A DNA stretch of 64,000 nt from SW132 sp038150125 (GTDB lineage Bacteria > Bacteroidota > Rhodothermia > Balneolales > Balneolaceae): contig NZ_JBBVMF010000011.1 in assembly GCF_038150125.1 (NCBI RefSeq), positions 62,001 through 126,000 of the forward strand, read 5' to 3'. The number at the start of each line of letters is the position of its first letter. Positions within the stretch are counted from its first letter, which is position 1. This document shows, one piece after another, positions 46,026 to 53,958 of the stretch. The notes below the pieces were generated by a model, which was not told the DNA's origin, made no database searches, and saw nothing but the letters and a program-made list of their open reading frames with translations. The position numbers and the translations under genes were made by a program.

Positions 46026-48245
46026 TCAATAGGCACCGTTTGCATATGCATCCACAATCTTTCTGTTCGGCGTACGGCAAGCGACGGGATTGTCGAAGAA
46101 ATACAGACACTCAGGCCATCCATCGTCAAAGGTTAAGGTTACCGAGCCACGGCTTTGGTTATTGAAGCCATTATACACGTACTGAGCCTCGATCTTTGTG
46201 GGTCGGCCAAGCGCATCCCGGGAAGCAACTGAAACGTTCGAGACACTGCCTCGTAGGTACTGGTTCATCACCCACGATTTCGACTGATCATAAACCAGGT
46301 CTTCAAGTAGCTCGGTGTAGTTCTGGTCTTCGAACAAGGTGCCGGGAGGCGGATTAACGACCGCAGAATCAAAGGTATTTCCTGTGAGCCGCTTTGGCTG
46401 CTTACTGAGTGCAAACAAACGCAAGTTATCCTGGAATCGCATGAGGCTGGGACTGTCGCAAGCATTTTGCCGGACTAGCGTGTTCATGTCCTTCTGAAGC
46501 GTTGTGACATCACCTACCAGATTCAACGTGCTAGCGAGAGGATCATCAGCTGACATCATCCCAATAGCATGGCGAAAGGTATCGCTTGTTTGCAGCACCT
46601 CGAGCTCAACTTTCGCCCGATACATGTCACGGTCGGCAAAAAGATCCGTACTTATTGTACGCCAGCCGGTGCAACTCCGGCTCGTCTCGACGCCCCACCC
46701 GTTTCGGGTCACCATCCACTGGTTACACACCTCACGGGTCATCTCGATCTTGTCATCAGGCAGATAACTCCCGCACTGCTGTGCGAAGGATTTGAGGTAT
46801 GCGCTATACAAGACCGCGAACCGCATGTCATCCCGCTCAAGGTTGATATCGGAGAATTCACCCCGGTACATTTTGGTCATCAGAGTTTCGTTGAGAAGTC
46901 CATTTGTAGATAGGCTGTTCGGCGTGAGTTTGGCATTTTCCGCAGCCAGAGCTGCGTTTTCCGCAGCCAGTGCGGCCTGTGCTCTTCGCTGTGCAGCTGA
47001 CTGTGCTGCAATCCGTTTTTGGCGTTCAGCAGCGATGATAGCCTCTTCGCGCTGGCTAAGTCGGCTTCGCAGGTCTGAGACTTCACCTCCATCGGAGCGT
47101 ATGGCCATAAAATAGCGCGTTTCAAGCGTCTCAAGCTGGTCGATGCTGGTAGCGCCATCAATCTGTGAAACGATCTGTTGGGCATTGGCGATGAGAATCT
47201 CCTCTTTATTGTTGTGAAATTGCTCATACACTGCATCCACAAGGTTGTGGTCACGGAGCATGCCGTATCTCCGATTAAAGTCTTTGAGTAGTACGTTGAG
47301 TTCCTCGATGCCTTGCATTAATCTGCTTACGCGCTCGACCTTTTGCTCTTCCGCTGGCAAAATCTCAGTCAGCACGGTGCTAATTTTGTTTTGCACTTGT
47401 TTGTTGAAGCGTTGCTGTGATTCGGCATCTGCCCTGTGGTAAACCGTGCCAAGGTCACGGCTGAGTCGAAGCAAGGTCGTGATGGTACTGTAAGTAGGCT
47501 CCATTTCCTCAATGGTAGTCAATTGCACTTCGAGATCCGCACTAGCCACTTTGACCTCGTTCTCGGCAATCAATTCCTCGATATAGCGCACCTCCGAGGG
47601 GGGTAAGATGGAATATTCTTCTGATAGCTTGCGCTTCCAATCTTGCAAGGCACCATAGTTCGTGGAGGGTCGTGCTTGTGTTAAATCATCTTCTAGCTTT
47701 TTGTAATCCTGCCGAATCGCCATGACCCTGGCCCGAGGTACGAGGACCAGAGCGTTGTTTCTCGCTTCCTCTCTTATGAGGTAATCGCTGCCGGTGGCAC
47801 GATTCCAGCTCTTGAGCCACTCTTCGTCTTGAGACATGTTGAACGCACGGTGGCTGCGCGACTGTCTGTTTGTGATCACATTATTCAGTACAACTCCGCC
47901 CAAGAGCCCCAGTCCGGCCCATATGGCAGCATTTTCAGAGCCTTCGAAGGTTTCACCTTCATAAGTAAACTCCGTTTGAGACCCGTACACAGCACCCGCA
48001 GCCGCGCCGATGGCTGGCAGGATGAATTTCTGCGCTGTCCTTTCTTGATATTTCCAAGAGGGCTGCACCATAACAGACTCATAGCGTAGTTCCTCCTGTC
48101 GCTCGACTGTCGCTTCATAGGACGAGCAGGCACCGAGCAGGAATGTCAGCGTCAAAAAAACAATAATGATCGTCCCTGTACTGTACCCTGACTCTGAGCT
48201 CGGTCTGTCGCCCTCCTTAATTAAGATTCTCCCAGTTTTGTTCAC
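46026..48245 (-). CDS. Large lipoprotein with coiled-coil and Ala/Glu/Asn repeat
   Basis: GTG at 48245 has a perfect AGGAGG seven bases upstream, so it is chosen over the TTG six bases earlier; the protein has 739 residues. It has a signal helix and lipobox (LTFLLGAC), a glycine-rich hydrophobic segment (LPAIGAAAGAVYG ... IWAGLGLLGGVVLNN) like glycine-zipper lipoproteins, long helical stretches (about 150-420), a repeat AALAAENAALAAENAKL, and a C-terminal domain with several cysteines. Family not recognised. The strong Shine-Dalgarno site and higher GC content than neighbours suggest origin outside the local gene pool. Confidence 0.75.
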   Translation of the reverse strand: MNKTGRILIKEGDRPSSESGYSTGTIIIVFLTLTFLLGACSSYEATVERQEELRYESVMVQPSWKYQERTAQKFILPAIGAAAGAVYGSQTEFTYEGETFEGSENAAIWAGLGLLGGVVLNNVITNRQSRSHRAFNMSQDEEWLKSWNRATGSDYLIREEARNNALVLVPRARVMAIRQDYKKLEDDLTQARPSTNYGALQDWKRKLSEEYSILPPSEVRYIEELIAENEVKVASADLEVQLTTIEEMEPTYSTITTLLRLSRDLGTVYHRADAESQQRFNKQVQNKISTVLTEILPAEEQKVERVSRLMQGIEELNVLLKDFNRRYGMLRDHNLVDAVYEQFHNNKEEILIANAQQIVSQIDGATSIDQLETLETRYFMAIRSDGGEVSDLRSRLSQREEAIIAAERQKRIAAQSAAQRRAQAALAAENAALAAENAKLTPNSLSTNGLLNETLMTKMYRGEFSDINLERDDMRFAVLYSAYLKSFAQQCGSYLPDDKIEMTREVCNQWMVTRNGWGVETSRSCTGWRTISTDLFADRDMYRAKVELEVLQTSDTFRHAIGMMSADDPLASTLNLVGDVTTLQKDMNTLVRQNACDSPSLMRFQDNLRLFALSKQPKRLTGNTFDSAVVNPPPGTLFEDQNYTELLEDLVYDQSKSWVMNQYLRGSVSNVSVASRDALGRPTKIEAQYVYNGFNNQSRGSVTLTFDDGWPECLYFFDNPVACRTPNRKIVDAYANGAY

Positions 48246-48251
48246 AACCAA

Positions 48252-48460
48252 ACCTCCTATTATGGATTAGTTGAGAGTGATTTCGGTGTCGCATAACACG
48301 TAGTTACGCAAATTATAATACATTATAAATTATAACTATTTTTTATGCAACAGATTTTCATGTGAAGGGTATCTTTTTTTCCATTTGGGTTATATGAATA
48401 AGTATAAACTATAATGATAAACCATTTGTATGAAAAAATAATTATACGACAAGACTCAAA
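48252..48460. other. AT-rich spacer between lipoprotein and thioredoxin remnant
   Basis: Very AT-rich DNA that should hold the lipoprotein promoter on the minus strand. No gene seen. Confidence 0.35.
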
Positions 48461-48691
48461 TAATCCTGATCATGCTCTATGTAAACTATCTGATATCGAC
48501 AGTGACTATAAGGTTATCGTTTTTGGAGCGAGCTGATGCCCGGAGTGCAGGGAAGAGATGCCCGAAATAGCCGGCAACTATTCAATGGAAAGAAATGGAC
48601 GCCTGGATGGATTGGTATTTGATGGATAAAAATTGATACGGTAATGAAAATAATGATTCCATTTTATAAAAAAAGAGACTGTCCATTTCAA
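48461..48691 (+). pseudogene. Second, more decayed copy of the thioredoxin-like gene
   Basis: The sequence aligns with 44832-45265: LSDI, then FGAS followed by TGA where the intact copy has the Trp of ASWCPKC, then CREEMPEIAG. A deletion joins this to the C-terminal MDAWMDWYLMD. Even the 3' flank (ATTCCATTTT ... AAAAGAG) is shared. The active site is lost. Confidence 0.75.
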
Positions 48692-49151
48692 ATAATTATT
48701 GAAGGAAGCGGTGCTATAGTAGAAGAGGTCACGAAAGCCAAAGATTACATTTCGGCCTATTTATTTAAGCTGCCAGCCCAGTCAACCAGTGCAGGGCATT
48801 TAGATCGCGGGGAGAGAGACTTGCCCAGAAAGAGGGTCAATAAACAATAATATAGAGTGCGTGATTGAAATAAATGGCCTTTGTTGAGGTATAGGTAATT
48901 AAATAGCAAATAGACTCCATATGTAGCTCATCTGCCGAGCCTGTCTGACATCGGTATGGAACTCGGCAAGCTTCATTCCATGCCTTAACTTATAATGCTA
49001 GTATTACGCTTTATATTTCATTTTCATAACGTCAGTTCGATATTCCTTTTTAGCTACTATCTCTTGTCTGAATGAAAAAATTTTTACTTGACTTTATCGA
49101 AATATTTATTTGCGATATATTTTAATTTATCCAAACTAAAAACAAATTATT
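48692..49151. other. Leader region of the lasso-type cluster
   Basis: AT-rich DNA without a convincing gene; a 68-residue frame ending at 48850 partly covers the thioredoxin remnant and is not called. TTGACT at 49088 and TATATT at 49116 may be promoter elements, but the 22-base spacing is not ideal. Confidence 0.35.
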
Positions 49152-49283
49152 ATGCGTTTAATAAAGAAATTAACCCAAAAAAGAGGAAAAGGAAAAAATC
49201 GATTCGTGCGAGCGAAGCGGAGTAGAATTCAGCAGGGCGGTAATACGAGTAAGGAACAAACGTATTATTACTACTTCAGTTGA
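49152..49283 (+). CDS. Candidate lasso peptide precursor
   Basis: A 43-residue peptide lies 33 bp before the protease gene. Residues 1-28 are strongly basic (KKLTQKRGKGKNRFVRAKRS) and would be the leader. The rest, GGNTSKEQTYYYYFS, fits a lasso core: Gly1 as N-terminus, Glu7 as ring acceptor, and bulky Tyr/Phe residues that could hold the threaded tail. A seven-residue Gly1-Glu7 ring is known from xanthomonins. The usual Thr at the second-last leader position is missing (Gln27-Gln28 here), so the cleavage site is uncertain. The assignment rests mainly on gene context. Confidence 0.6.
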   Translation: MRLIKKLTQKRGKGKNRFVRAKRSRIQQGGNTSKEQTYYYYFS

Positions 49284-49316
49284 TCCGCCTAGTGTGGCAT
49301 TGGAGTTTTATAAGGG

Positions 49317-50036
49317 ATGCATTTTTACTTTACTTGTCACGAGGACTCAAACTCGATAGAAAGGAGTGTATATGCTTTTATACACTTGTACTTAGCTAAA
49401 ACGAATGTAGAAGTAAAAAATGATCGTTCAGCTATTTTTCCCGCGGATATAGATAACGGTGATAAATATTTTGTCTCACCAATCACAGGTGAGTTAATTG
49501 TGATTCCTAATGACGCGTGGGGTGATCGCGATGCGCAAGACACATTGTTATTCCGAGGAATTTCGGTCGACCACGCAAAAACACCTCCTCCGTTTGACCC
49601 TGTATCGGCTTCACCTCCACTATGGGGAGCTCATACAAGCGCTCCCCGTAGCCAAAGTATTTGGCTACACATGAGTCTTCCCGCTATTTCGCTTATGACG
49701 CGCTTTATGGCATTATCCAAGATTGCAATGCATGTTTCTGAATTACCAATTTTTCGTGAACCTCTACCATTTAGACAAGCCAGTTTACATCTAATCAAAT
49801 TCACTGAGGATCATCCACGAAGCTGTCTAACGACGAGCTTCCATCAAGCTGCGTATCTAGTCCGCAGTGGTATACCTTGCGCCATTACAATCGGCGTATG
49901 GATTCCTACTATTTACATGCACGCATGGACTACAACCATAGACAATGAGCTCGTAAATACAAGTGAAAGGCTTGTATCTGACAATCGCGATAAAATAGCA
50001 CATTACCAACCAGCCTTGCGCTTTGTTTTACCATGA
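49317..50036 (+). CDS. Lasso peptide maturation protease (McjB-like, transglutaminase-like)
   Basis: The 239-residue protein ends in a transglutaminase-like cysteine protease domain: C170 in DHPRSCLTTSFHQAAYLVRS and H202 in IPTIYMHAWTTT, with ITIGVW before it, matching CLxxS...IGV...HxW of McjB proteins. The third catalytic position, Asp in McjB, appears as Asn or Thr here. The N-terminal 100 residues are probably the leader-binding part, fused as in McjB. McjB cuts off the leader. The stop overlaps the cyclase start by 4 bp. Confidence 0.82.
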   Translation: MHFYFTCHEDSNSIERSVYAFIHLYLAKTNVEVKNDRSAIFPADIDNGDKYFVSPITGELIVIPNDAWGDRDAQDTLLFRGISVDHAKTPPPFDPVSASPPLWGAHTSAPRSQSIWLHMSLPAISLMTRFMALSKIAMHVSELPIFREPLPFRQASLHLIKFTEDHPRSCLTTSFHQAAYLVRSGIPCAITIGVWIPTIYMHAWTTTIDNELVNTSERLVSDNRDKIAHYQPALRFVLP

Positions 50037-51625
50037 TTCAAAAACAAAAACGGAAAAGCTTAACTCTGAGGGATGGTTCATGTGTAGAGTTCGATTTTCC
50101 AGATTCCTATTGCTTCTCTGAATCTAGGGGGCTCCTAACAGTGCTGAACATAAAGAATCCGATGGGATGGCCGTGTACCGAGAGATGTATAGAGTCTTTA
50201 TTTCAGATAGGCGGAGGAAAGTCTATTGAAACACATGCAAAACGGATTGGCTCACTCGAAGATACAGCTATACTGATCGATCTTCGAAACTCAAGAGTGG
50301 TAGTAATCCGAGGTGGAAGCTCTAAGGTCAAACTTTATCACCGACTTGAATCTGGACGTGTCACCTTGACTACAGATCCTAATTCAACTTGGAAAACTCT
50401 AATCCCTCGAGAAGATATAATAGGATTCTTCTCAGCGGGTTCTCTGTTAGGTCCCTTCGAGATGAGGTGGACTCTTGAAACCTGTTGGAAAGGTGTTCGC
50501 CGTACACCTCCAGCAACAGCGGTCGAAATTAGACCAGCTTCCCAAACTGAAATGAGTTGGGAGATACTTCACGATGATGTAGCATTTGTTACGAAAGAAG
50601 AAGCGTCAGCCGAGCTGCGCAAATTGATTGACCAAACTGTAGCACGAGCAGTAGATGACTCATTATCGTATGGACATCGGGTAGCTTTCGAGGTGTCGGG
50701 AGGAATCGACTCCACAATTGCAACATCACGAGGTTTACTTGCACTCTCCAAAAGGGGGATGGAGGATAAGGCCTTTGGGGTGTCCATTACATATCCATAC
50801 TATGAGTTTCGCCGAGAAGATCGATTCATCTCCGATGTCTATGCAGATCATGGAATGCGGAGGATATCGCTAGATGGCCGGAAACTTCTTCCATTCGCAG
50901 GGGTGAAGAGAACGCCAGTGCACAACATCCCAAACCTCGCTGTTGTTGGTGCTGCTCAGCATACTGCCGTTGTTGATGCCGCAGCGAAACATGGTGCCTC
51001 ACTTCTTTTCAATGGGTTAGGAGGAGACACGCTATTTGGGATGGGACCAACGGGACAATACCGTTTTCATGAAGCGCCCCGGCGCCCAGAATGGTTCACT
51101 CGACGGGGGTGGAAGATAGTAACACATCATTGGAAACAGCTTATTGATTATTTCGATAGTGGTGAAAGGTCAAGTAAGCGTCAGTTCTTCACAGGTGCTC
51201 ATATAGACGACGGCTGGGCGGATACCATCATCGCACAGCCCCGCGGGGTAAGGCGACAGTGCCTGTTCACAAATCCGGATATCATCCCATTGGCCGCTAG
51301 GCTTTGGTCACAGCGTCCCAATGGCGCATCCTACAAATCTGTTCTGCGGGAGGTTTTTGCCAAGGATCTCCCTCAATCGATTCGGAGACGAAGACACAAA
51401 ATTGCTTATGACGGTTTATATGTTCGTGGTTACCGCTCCGCCTTGCCAGACCTCGAGAAGCTGATTTCCCGTTCGGAAGACGCTCTTTCTGAGGCTGGAA
51501 TAAAAACGCCTCACTTCCTGGAGGCGGTTCATGAAATCGCGCGTGGGGATCTTACAGATGACCGTTTGGTGTCCTCTGTGCTGGCTTGTCTTCTATGGAT
51601 GGAAAAGAAAAATGATCTCTCTTGA
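50033..51625 (+). CDS. Lasso cyclase (asparagine synthetase-like, McjC-like)
   Basis: The 530-residue protein has a degenerate N-terminal glutaminase-like domain without the catalytic Cys and a C-terminal asparagine synthetase domain with the ATP pyrophosphatase loop S222-GGIDST in VAFEVSGGIDST and LLFNGLGGDTLFG. It would adenylate the ring Asp/Glu and close the macrolactam. Coupled by ATGA overlap to the protease gene. A normal asparagine synthetase B would keep Cys2, so the lasso-type role fits better. No exporter gene follows. Confidence 0.85.
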   Translation: MIQKQKRKSLTLRDGSCVEFDFPDSYCFSESRGLLTVLNIKNPMGWPCTERCIESLFQIGGGKSIETHAKRIGSLEDTAILIDLRNSRVVVIRGGSSKVKLYHRLESGRVTLTTDPNSTWKTLIPREDIIGFFSAGSLLGPFEMRWTLETCWKGVRRTPPATAVEIRPASQTEMSWEILHDDVAFVTKEEASAELRKLIDQTVARAVDDSLSYGHRVAFEVSGGIDSTIATSRGLLALSKRGMEDKAFGVSITYPYYEFRREDRFISDVYADHGMRRISLDGRKLLPFAGVKRTPVHNIPNLAVVGAAQHTAVVDAAAKHGASLLFNGLGGDTLFGMGPTGQYRFHEAPRRPEWFTRRGWKIVTHHWKQLIDYFDSGERSSKRQFFTGAHIDDGWADTIIAQPRGVRRQCLFTNPDIIPLAARLWSQRPNGASYKSVLREVFAKDLPQSIRRRRHKIAYDGLYVRGYRSALPDLEKLISRSEDALSEAGIKTPHFLEAVHEIARGDLTDDRLVSSVLACLLWMEKKNDLS

Positions 51626-51789
51626 CAGGCCGAGGTTCACAACCCAGTAAAATTTTACAAGATTGCGTCACTGTTGATCTTATTATGCGCACATTAGCTC
51701 TCAATTTCGTGGCACTTTAAGTGAGTTAAAAACTCTTTATCGCGTTATAAGGTAATATTGACAATCAGTATGCCATTGGTTAGTTCCGA
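51626..51789. other. Spacer after the lasso-type genes
   Basis: No gene is recognised. If the cluster once had an exporter, it would have been here, but the DNA leads directly into transposase remains. Confidence 0.35.
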
Positions 51790-52760
51790 TGTACTTTAAT
51801 GATGGTCCCGTCCCAATGTTTTTTTTACTGTCTTCACAAACGCCATAAAGGGAGCAATCTCTGATTCTTGAATCGTAGAATTCCAAAAGGTTAAAATCCA
51901 CGGCTTCTTAGGGTTTTCCTCGTCTAAGAATCATTAAATAGGTTTTTAGCCTGTAGGTCTCTCCGAAATACAGATTTAGATCAAAAGGGCATGTTGCTGT
52001 GGAGATTGGTCCGTCGGTCAACTGATTGGGAGATTTAAAAATATGTATTTATGTCCGCTTAAAATCCACATTAAGCCGTAATTCCCTCTCTCGAACCTCC
52101 TCCATTGTCTTGTTCAATATTGCTTTGGCATGGAAACGATCAATTGTAATCTGTGCGTCTTGAAATGGGACTTCACACCTCAGATATTCGACTGAGCAAG
52201 GTCGATACAGTCCTGGCTTTCTTCTTTGTCGGGGTCTGGTTCGTTTCCAGATAATACTCGATCGAATTAACTGTAGCAGCTACTCTGCCTTCTGAAGCAT
52301 GAGCTATCCGCCACCCATCTATATCTCAGTGATGGTAATGTAGCTGTGGCCTTTGCAGGGGACTCGTTTCATCGAAATCCAGTTGGGTCAACTAGCTATG
52401 ATCGGTCCTTTTGTACGTCTGGCAACCCCATGATCAAAGATCATCGAAATACGATTTTGGTACTTCTGTATGGCTTTCTCTATACGATTGTACGGCATTT
52501 CGTATTCAATATGCATTATACTATGGTCTCATATAGCATCGTAAATCCACTGTCTTTACGTGACTTGGGGACGTTTGCTTATTAGACTTTGCCGTCGGTA
52601 CAATTCAAAAGAGGAACCTTGTAATGGATTTAGAAGGTGTGTTCATAGAAGTCTAAATGGCTCCAGCGGTACTCCATGGTGTCATGAGTGGGACACTGCT
52701 CCCTGGTAGCAGGACCAGAAAATTTGGCTCCTTTTTCAAAACCAAAATCAATGCGTAGAA
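51790..52760 (-). pseudogene. ISL3-family transposase remnant
   Basis: Minus-strand translation in changing frames gives ISL3 hallmarks in order: MEYRWSHLDFYEHTF and SRKDSGFTI (N-terminal zinc-ribbon region), FDETS and KGHSYITI (first catalytic region), QITIDRFHAKAILNKTMEEV (second), FKSPNQLT, and IAPFMAFVKTVKKTLG (C-terminus). At least five stops or frameshifts break it. No terminal inverted repeats were found. It probably entered downstream of the lasso genes and decayed. Confidence 0.8.
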
Positions 52761-53018
52761 CCTTTAGGTCGTTCTCCTCGACAAAATTTACACTATTGTA
52801 TTTTCAGGGTTGCTGCAGGCTTGAGGACATCGAAAAAAAATTGTTACTATTAATTTATTTTCGTTATTAGTGCTGATTGCTTTAGTAAATCAATAGTAGC
52901 ACTTCTATATCTTATCACACAAATCAAGATAGAGTCAAATAAATAAGCTATATAAAGCAATCTACTGTTATTATTTGGCCAACAAACATTGCATATACTT
53001 GCCTATTGCAGTATTTAT

Positions 53019-53037
53019 GTAATCTTTAAAAGATTAC
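53019..53037. repeat. 19-bp perfect palindrome in the island end
   Basis: GTAATCTTTAAAAGATTAC is a perfect inverted repeat with a single central base. Its AAAAGATTAC half occurs in the repeat upstream of the integrase and nearly so at 1367, so it may be an integrase or excisionase site. Confidence 0.6.
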
Positions 53038-53090
53038 GCTCAATGCAATAGGCGGCATTTAAGCTAAGTAGAGTGAAAACATCTACTTTC

Positions 53091-53102
53091 TTCCGGGCGT
53101 AC
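53091..53102 (+). repeat. tRNA-Arg 3'-end fragment, putative att site (copy 5)
   Basis: TTCCGGGCGTAC in tRNA orientation; the rightmost copy in the window. Confidence 0.7.
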
Positions 53103-53107
53103 TTACT

Positions 53108-53149
53108 AAGAGCCGTTAAGTGAATGATACCATTTATTTAACGGCTCTT
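53108..53149 (+). terminator. Hairpin terminator behind att copy 5
   Basis: AAGAGCCGTTAA pairs with TTAACGGCTCTT, as behind copy 4, followed by CTTATTATA. Confidence 0.8.
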
Positions 53150-53392
53150 CTTATTATAGGGAAGCAACACTTTCCTTTTCTTGCCCATATTTCCTGATCC
53201 AATATTTTCTTACCAACCCTCCCTCTAAATCTGAAATAATCAAACTCTCAGTTCGATTCTGGGTGTACAAAGAGGGTACACTTTCTATTTACATTGCATG
53301 ATTATGACATGTAAAAGGCAGTAATGATTTACAGTATTTTAGCTTTCTCTATGGCAAAAAAGTAATAGGTGAAACGAAATAGAAAAGCTGAC

Positions 53393-53644
53393 ATGGGATT
53401 ATATAAGAGACTTGGATTCCAAACTCCCAAATTCAAGCGTCACGAGTGCATAACTGATAAGAAGGGGCAGTCATTTGAAATTCGTTTTTTCGAATGGGAC
53501 TTTGAAAGAGAAGAGCACTACTACTATCCCATGCCGGATACTTTTGCCGGCAAAGTCTACGAAGAGGATGCGGAGCTAACTGATCATCCAAAGAGCACCA
53601 GTATGCTGGCTTATGAGTTGTTGTTTGGGAGGAGAGAGGGGTAG
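53393..53644 (+). CDS. Island-end small gene, copy 2
   Basis: The 83-residue product is nearly identical to that at 40119 up to LAYELLFG and then ends RREG. Differences such as ELTDHP for ELTGLP fall in a loop-like region. It lies 290 bp to the right of the tRNA fragment, as copy 1 does. Function unknown; the link with island ends suggests a role in element maintenance or simple hitch-hiking. Confidence 0.6.
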   Translation: MGLYKRLGFQTPKFKRHECITDKKGQSFEIRFFEWDFEREEHYYYPMPDTFAGKVYEEDAELTDHPKSTSMLAYELLFGRREG

Positions 53645-53835
53645 TTGCTTGACGGGGAAAAGGAGTATCACTGCTTGTAAACCAAGTGTTCAACCGAAAG
53701 GCTACATCTTTCAGATTGGGAGTTATGGTGGCAGTTTGATTTTTATAAATTGGAATTAATATCTAACCTAAAAGGTACAAGTAAATTTTAATGAGTAAAA
53801 TATTATGTAAATCGATTTCACACCTCTAATATGGG

Positions 53836-53955
53836 ATGTACCGAGCGGTAGTATCCCGGATGATTGATTCCGACGGCCGTCAGATTTTTCTGCAGATGAA
53901 AAAAAGCGATATTGATTCCGGAGGGCAAATAGTATTTATCACAATTAAGAAGTAA
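53836..53955 (+). CDS. 39-residue fragment before the sulfatase
   Basis: A short frame directly after a stop encodes MYRAVVSRMIDSDGRQIFLQ followed by MKKSDIDSGGQIVFITIKK and ends 3 bp before the sulfatase start. It reads like the C-terminal strand region of a larger protein, so it may be the 3' remnant of a gene cut by the island junction. Confidence 0.3.
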   Translation: MYRAVVSRMIDSDGRQIFLQMKKSDIDSGGQIVFITIKK

Positions 53956-53958
53956 TTC

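Larger units (their letters stand above)
52976..53102 (+). repeat. 127-bp island-end repeat (copy B)
   Basis: Matches 34495-34621 at constant offset. It contains a 19-base palindrome at 53019-53037 and ends in tRNA-end copy 5. This copy is better preserved in the middle. Confidence 0.8.
53086..53629 (+). repeat. 544-bp direct repeat, right copy
   Basis: Partner of 39812-40355. The copies differ by scattered substitutions, for example GAATTC versus GATACC in the hairpin loop. Confidence 0.9.

Noticed and set aside
53225..53280. Possible tRNA-like T-arm (CAGTTCGATTCTGGGTGTACA) in the 544-bp repeats
   Set aside because: The T-stem does not pair properly, no anticodon arm precedes it, and the two copies differ in the critical bases.
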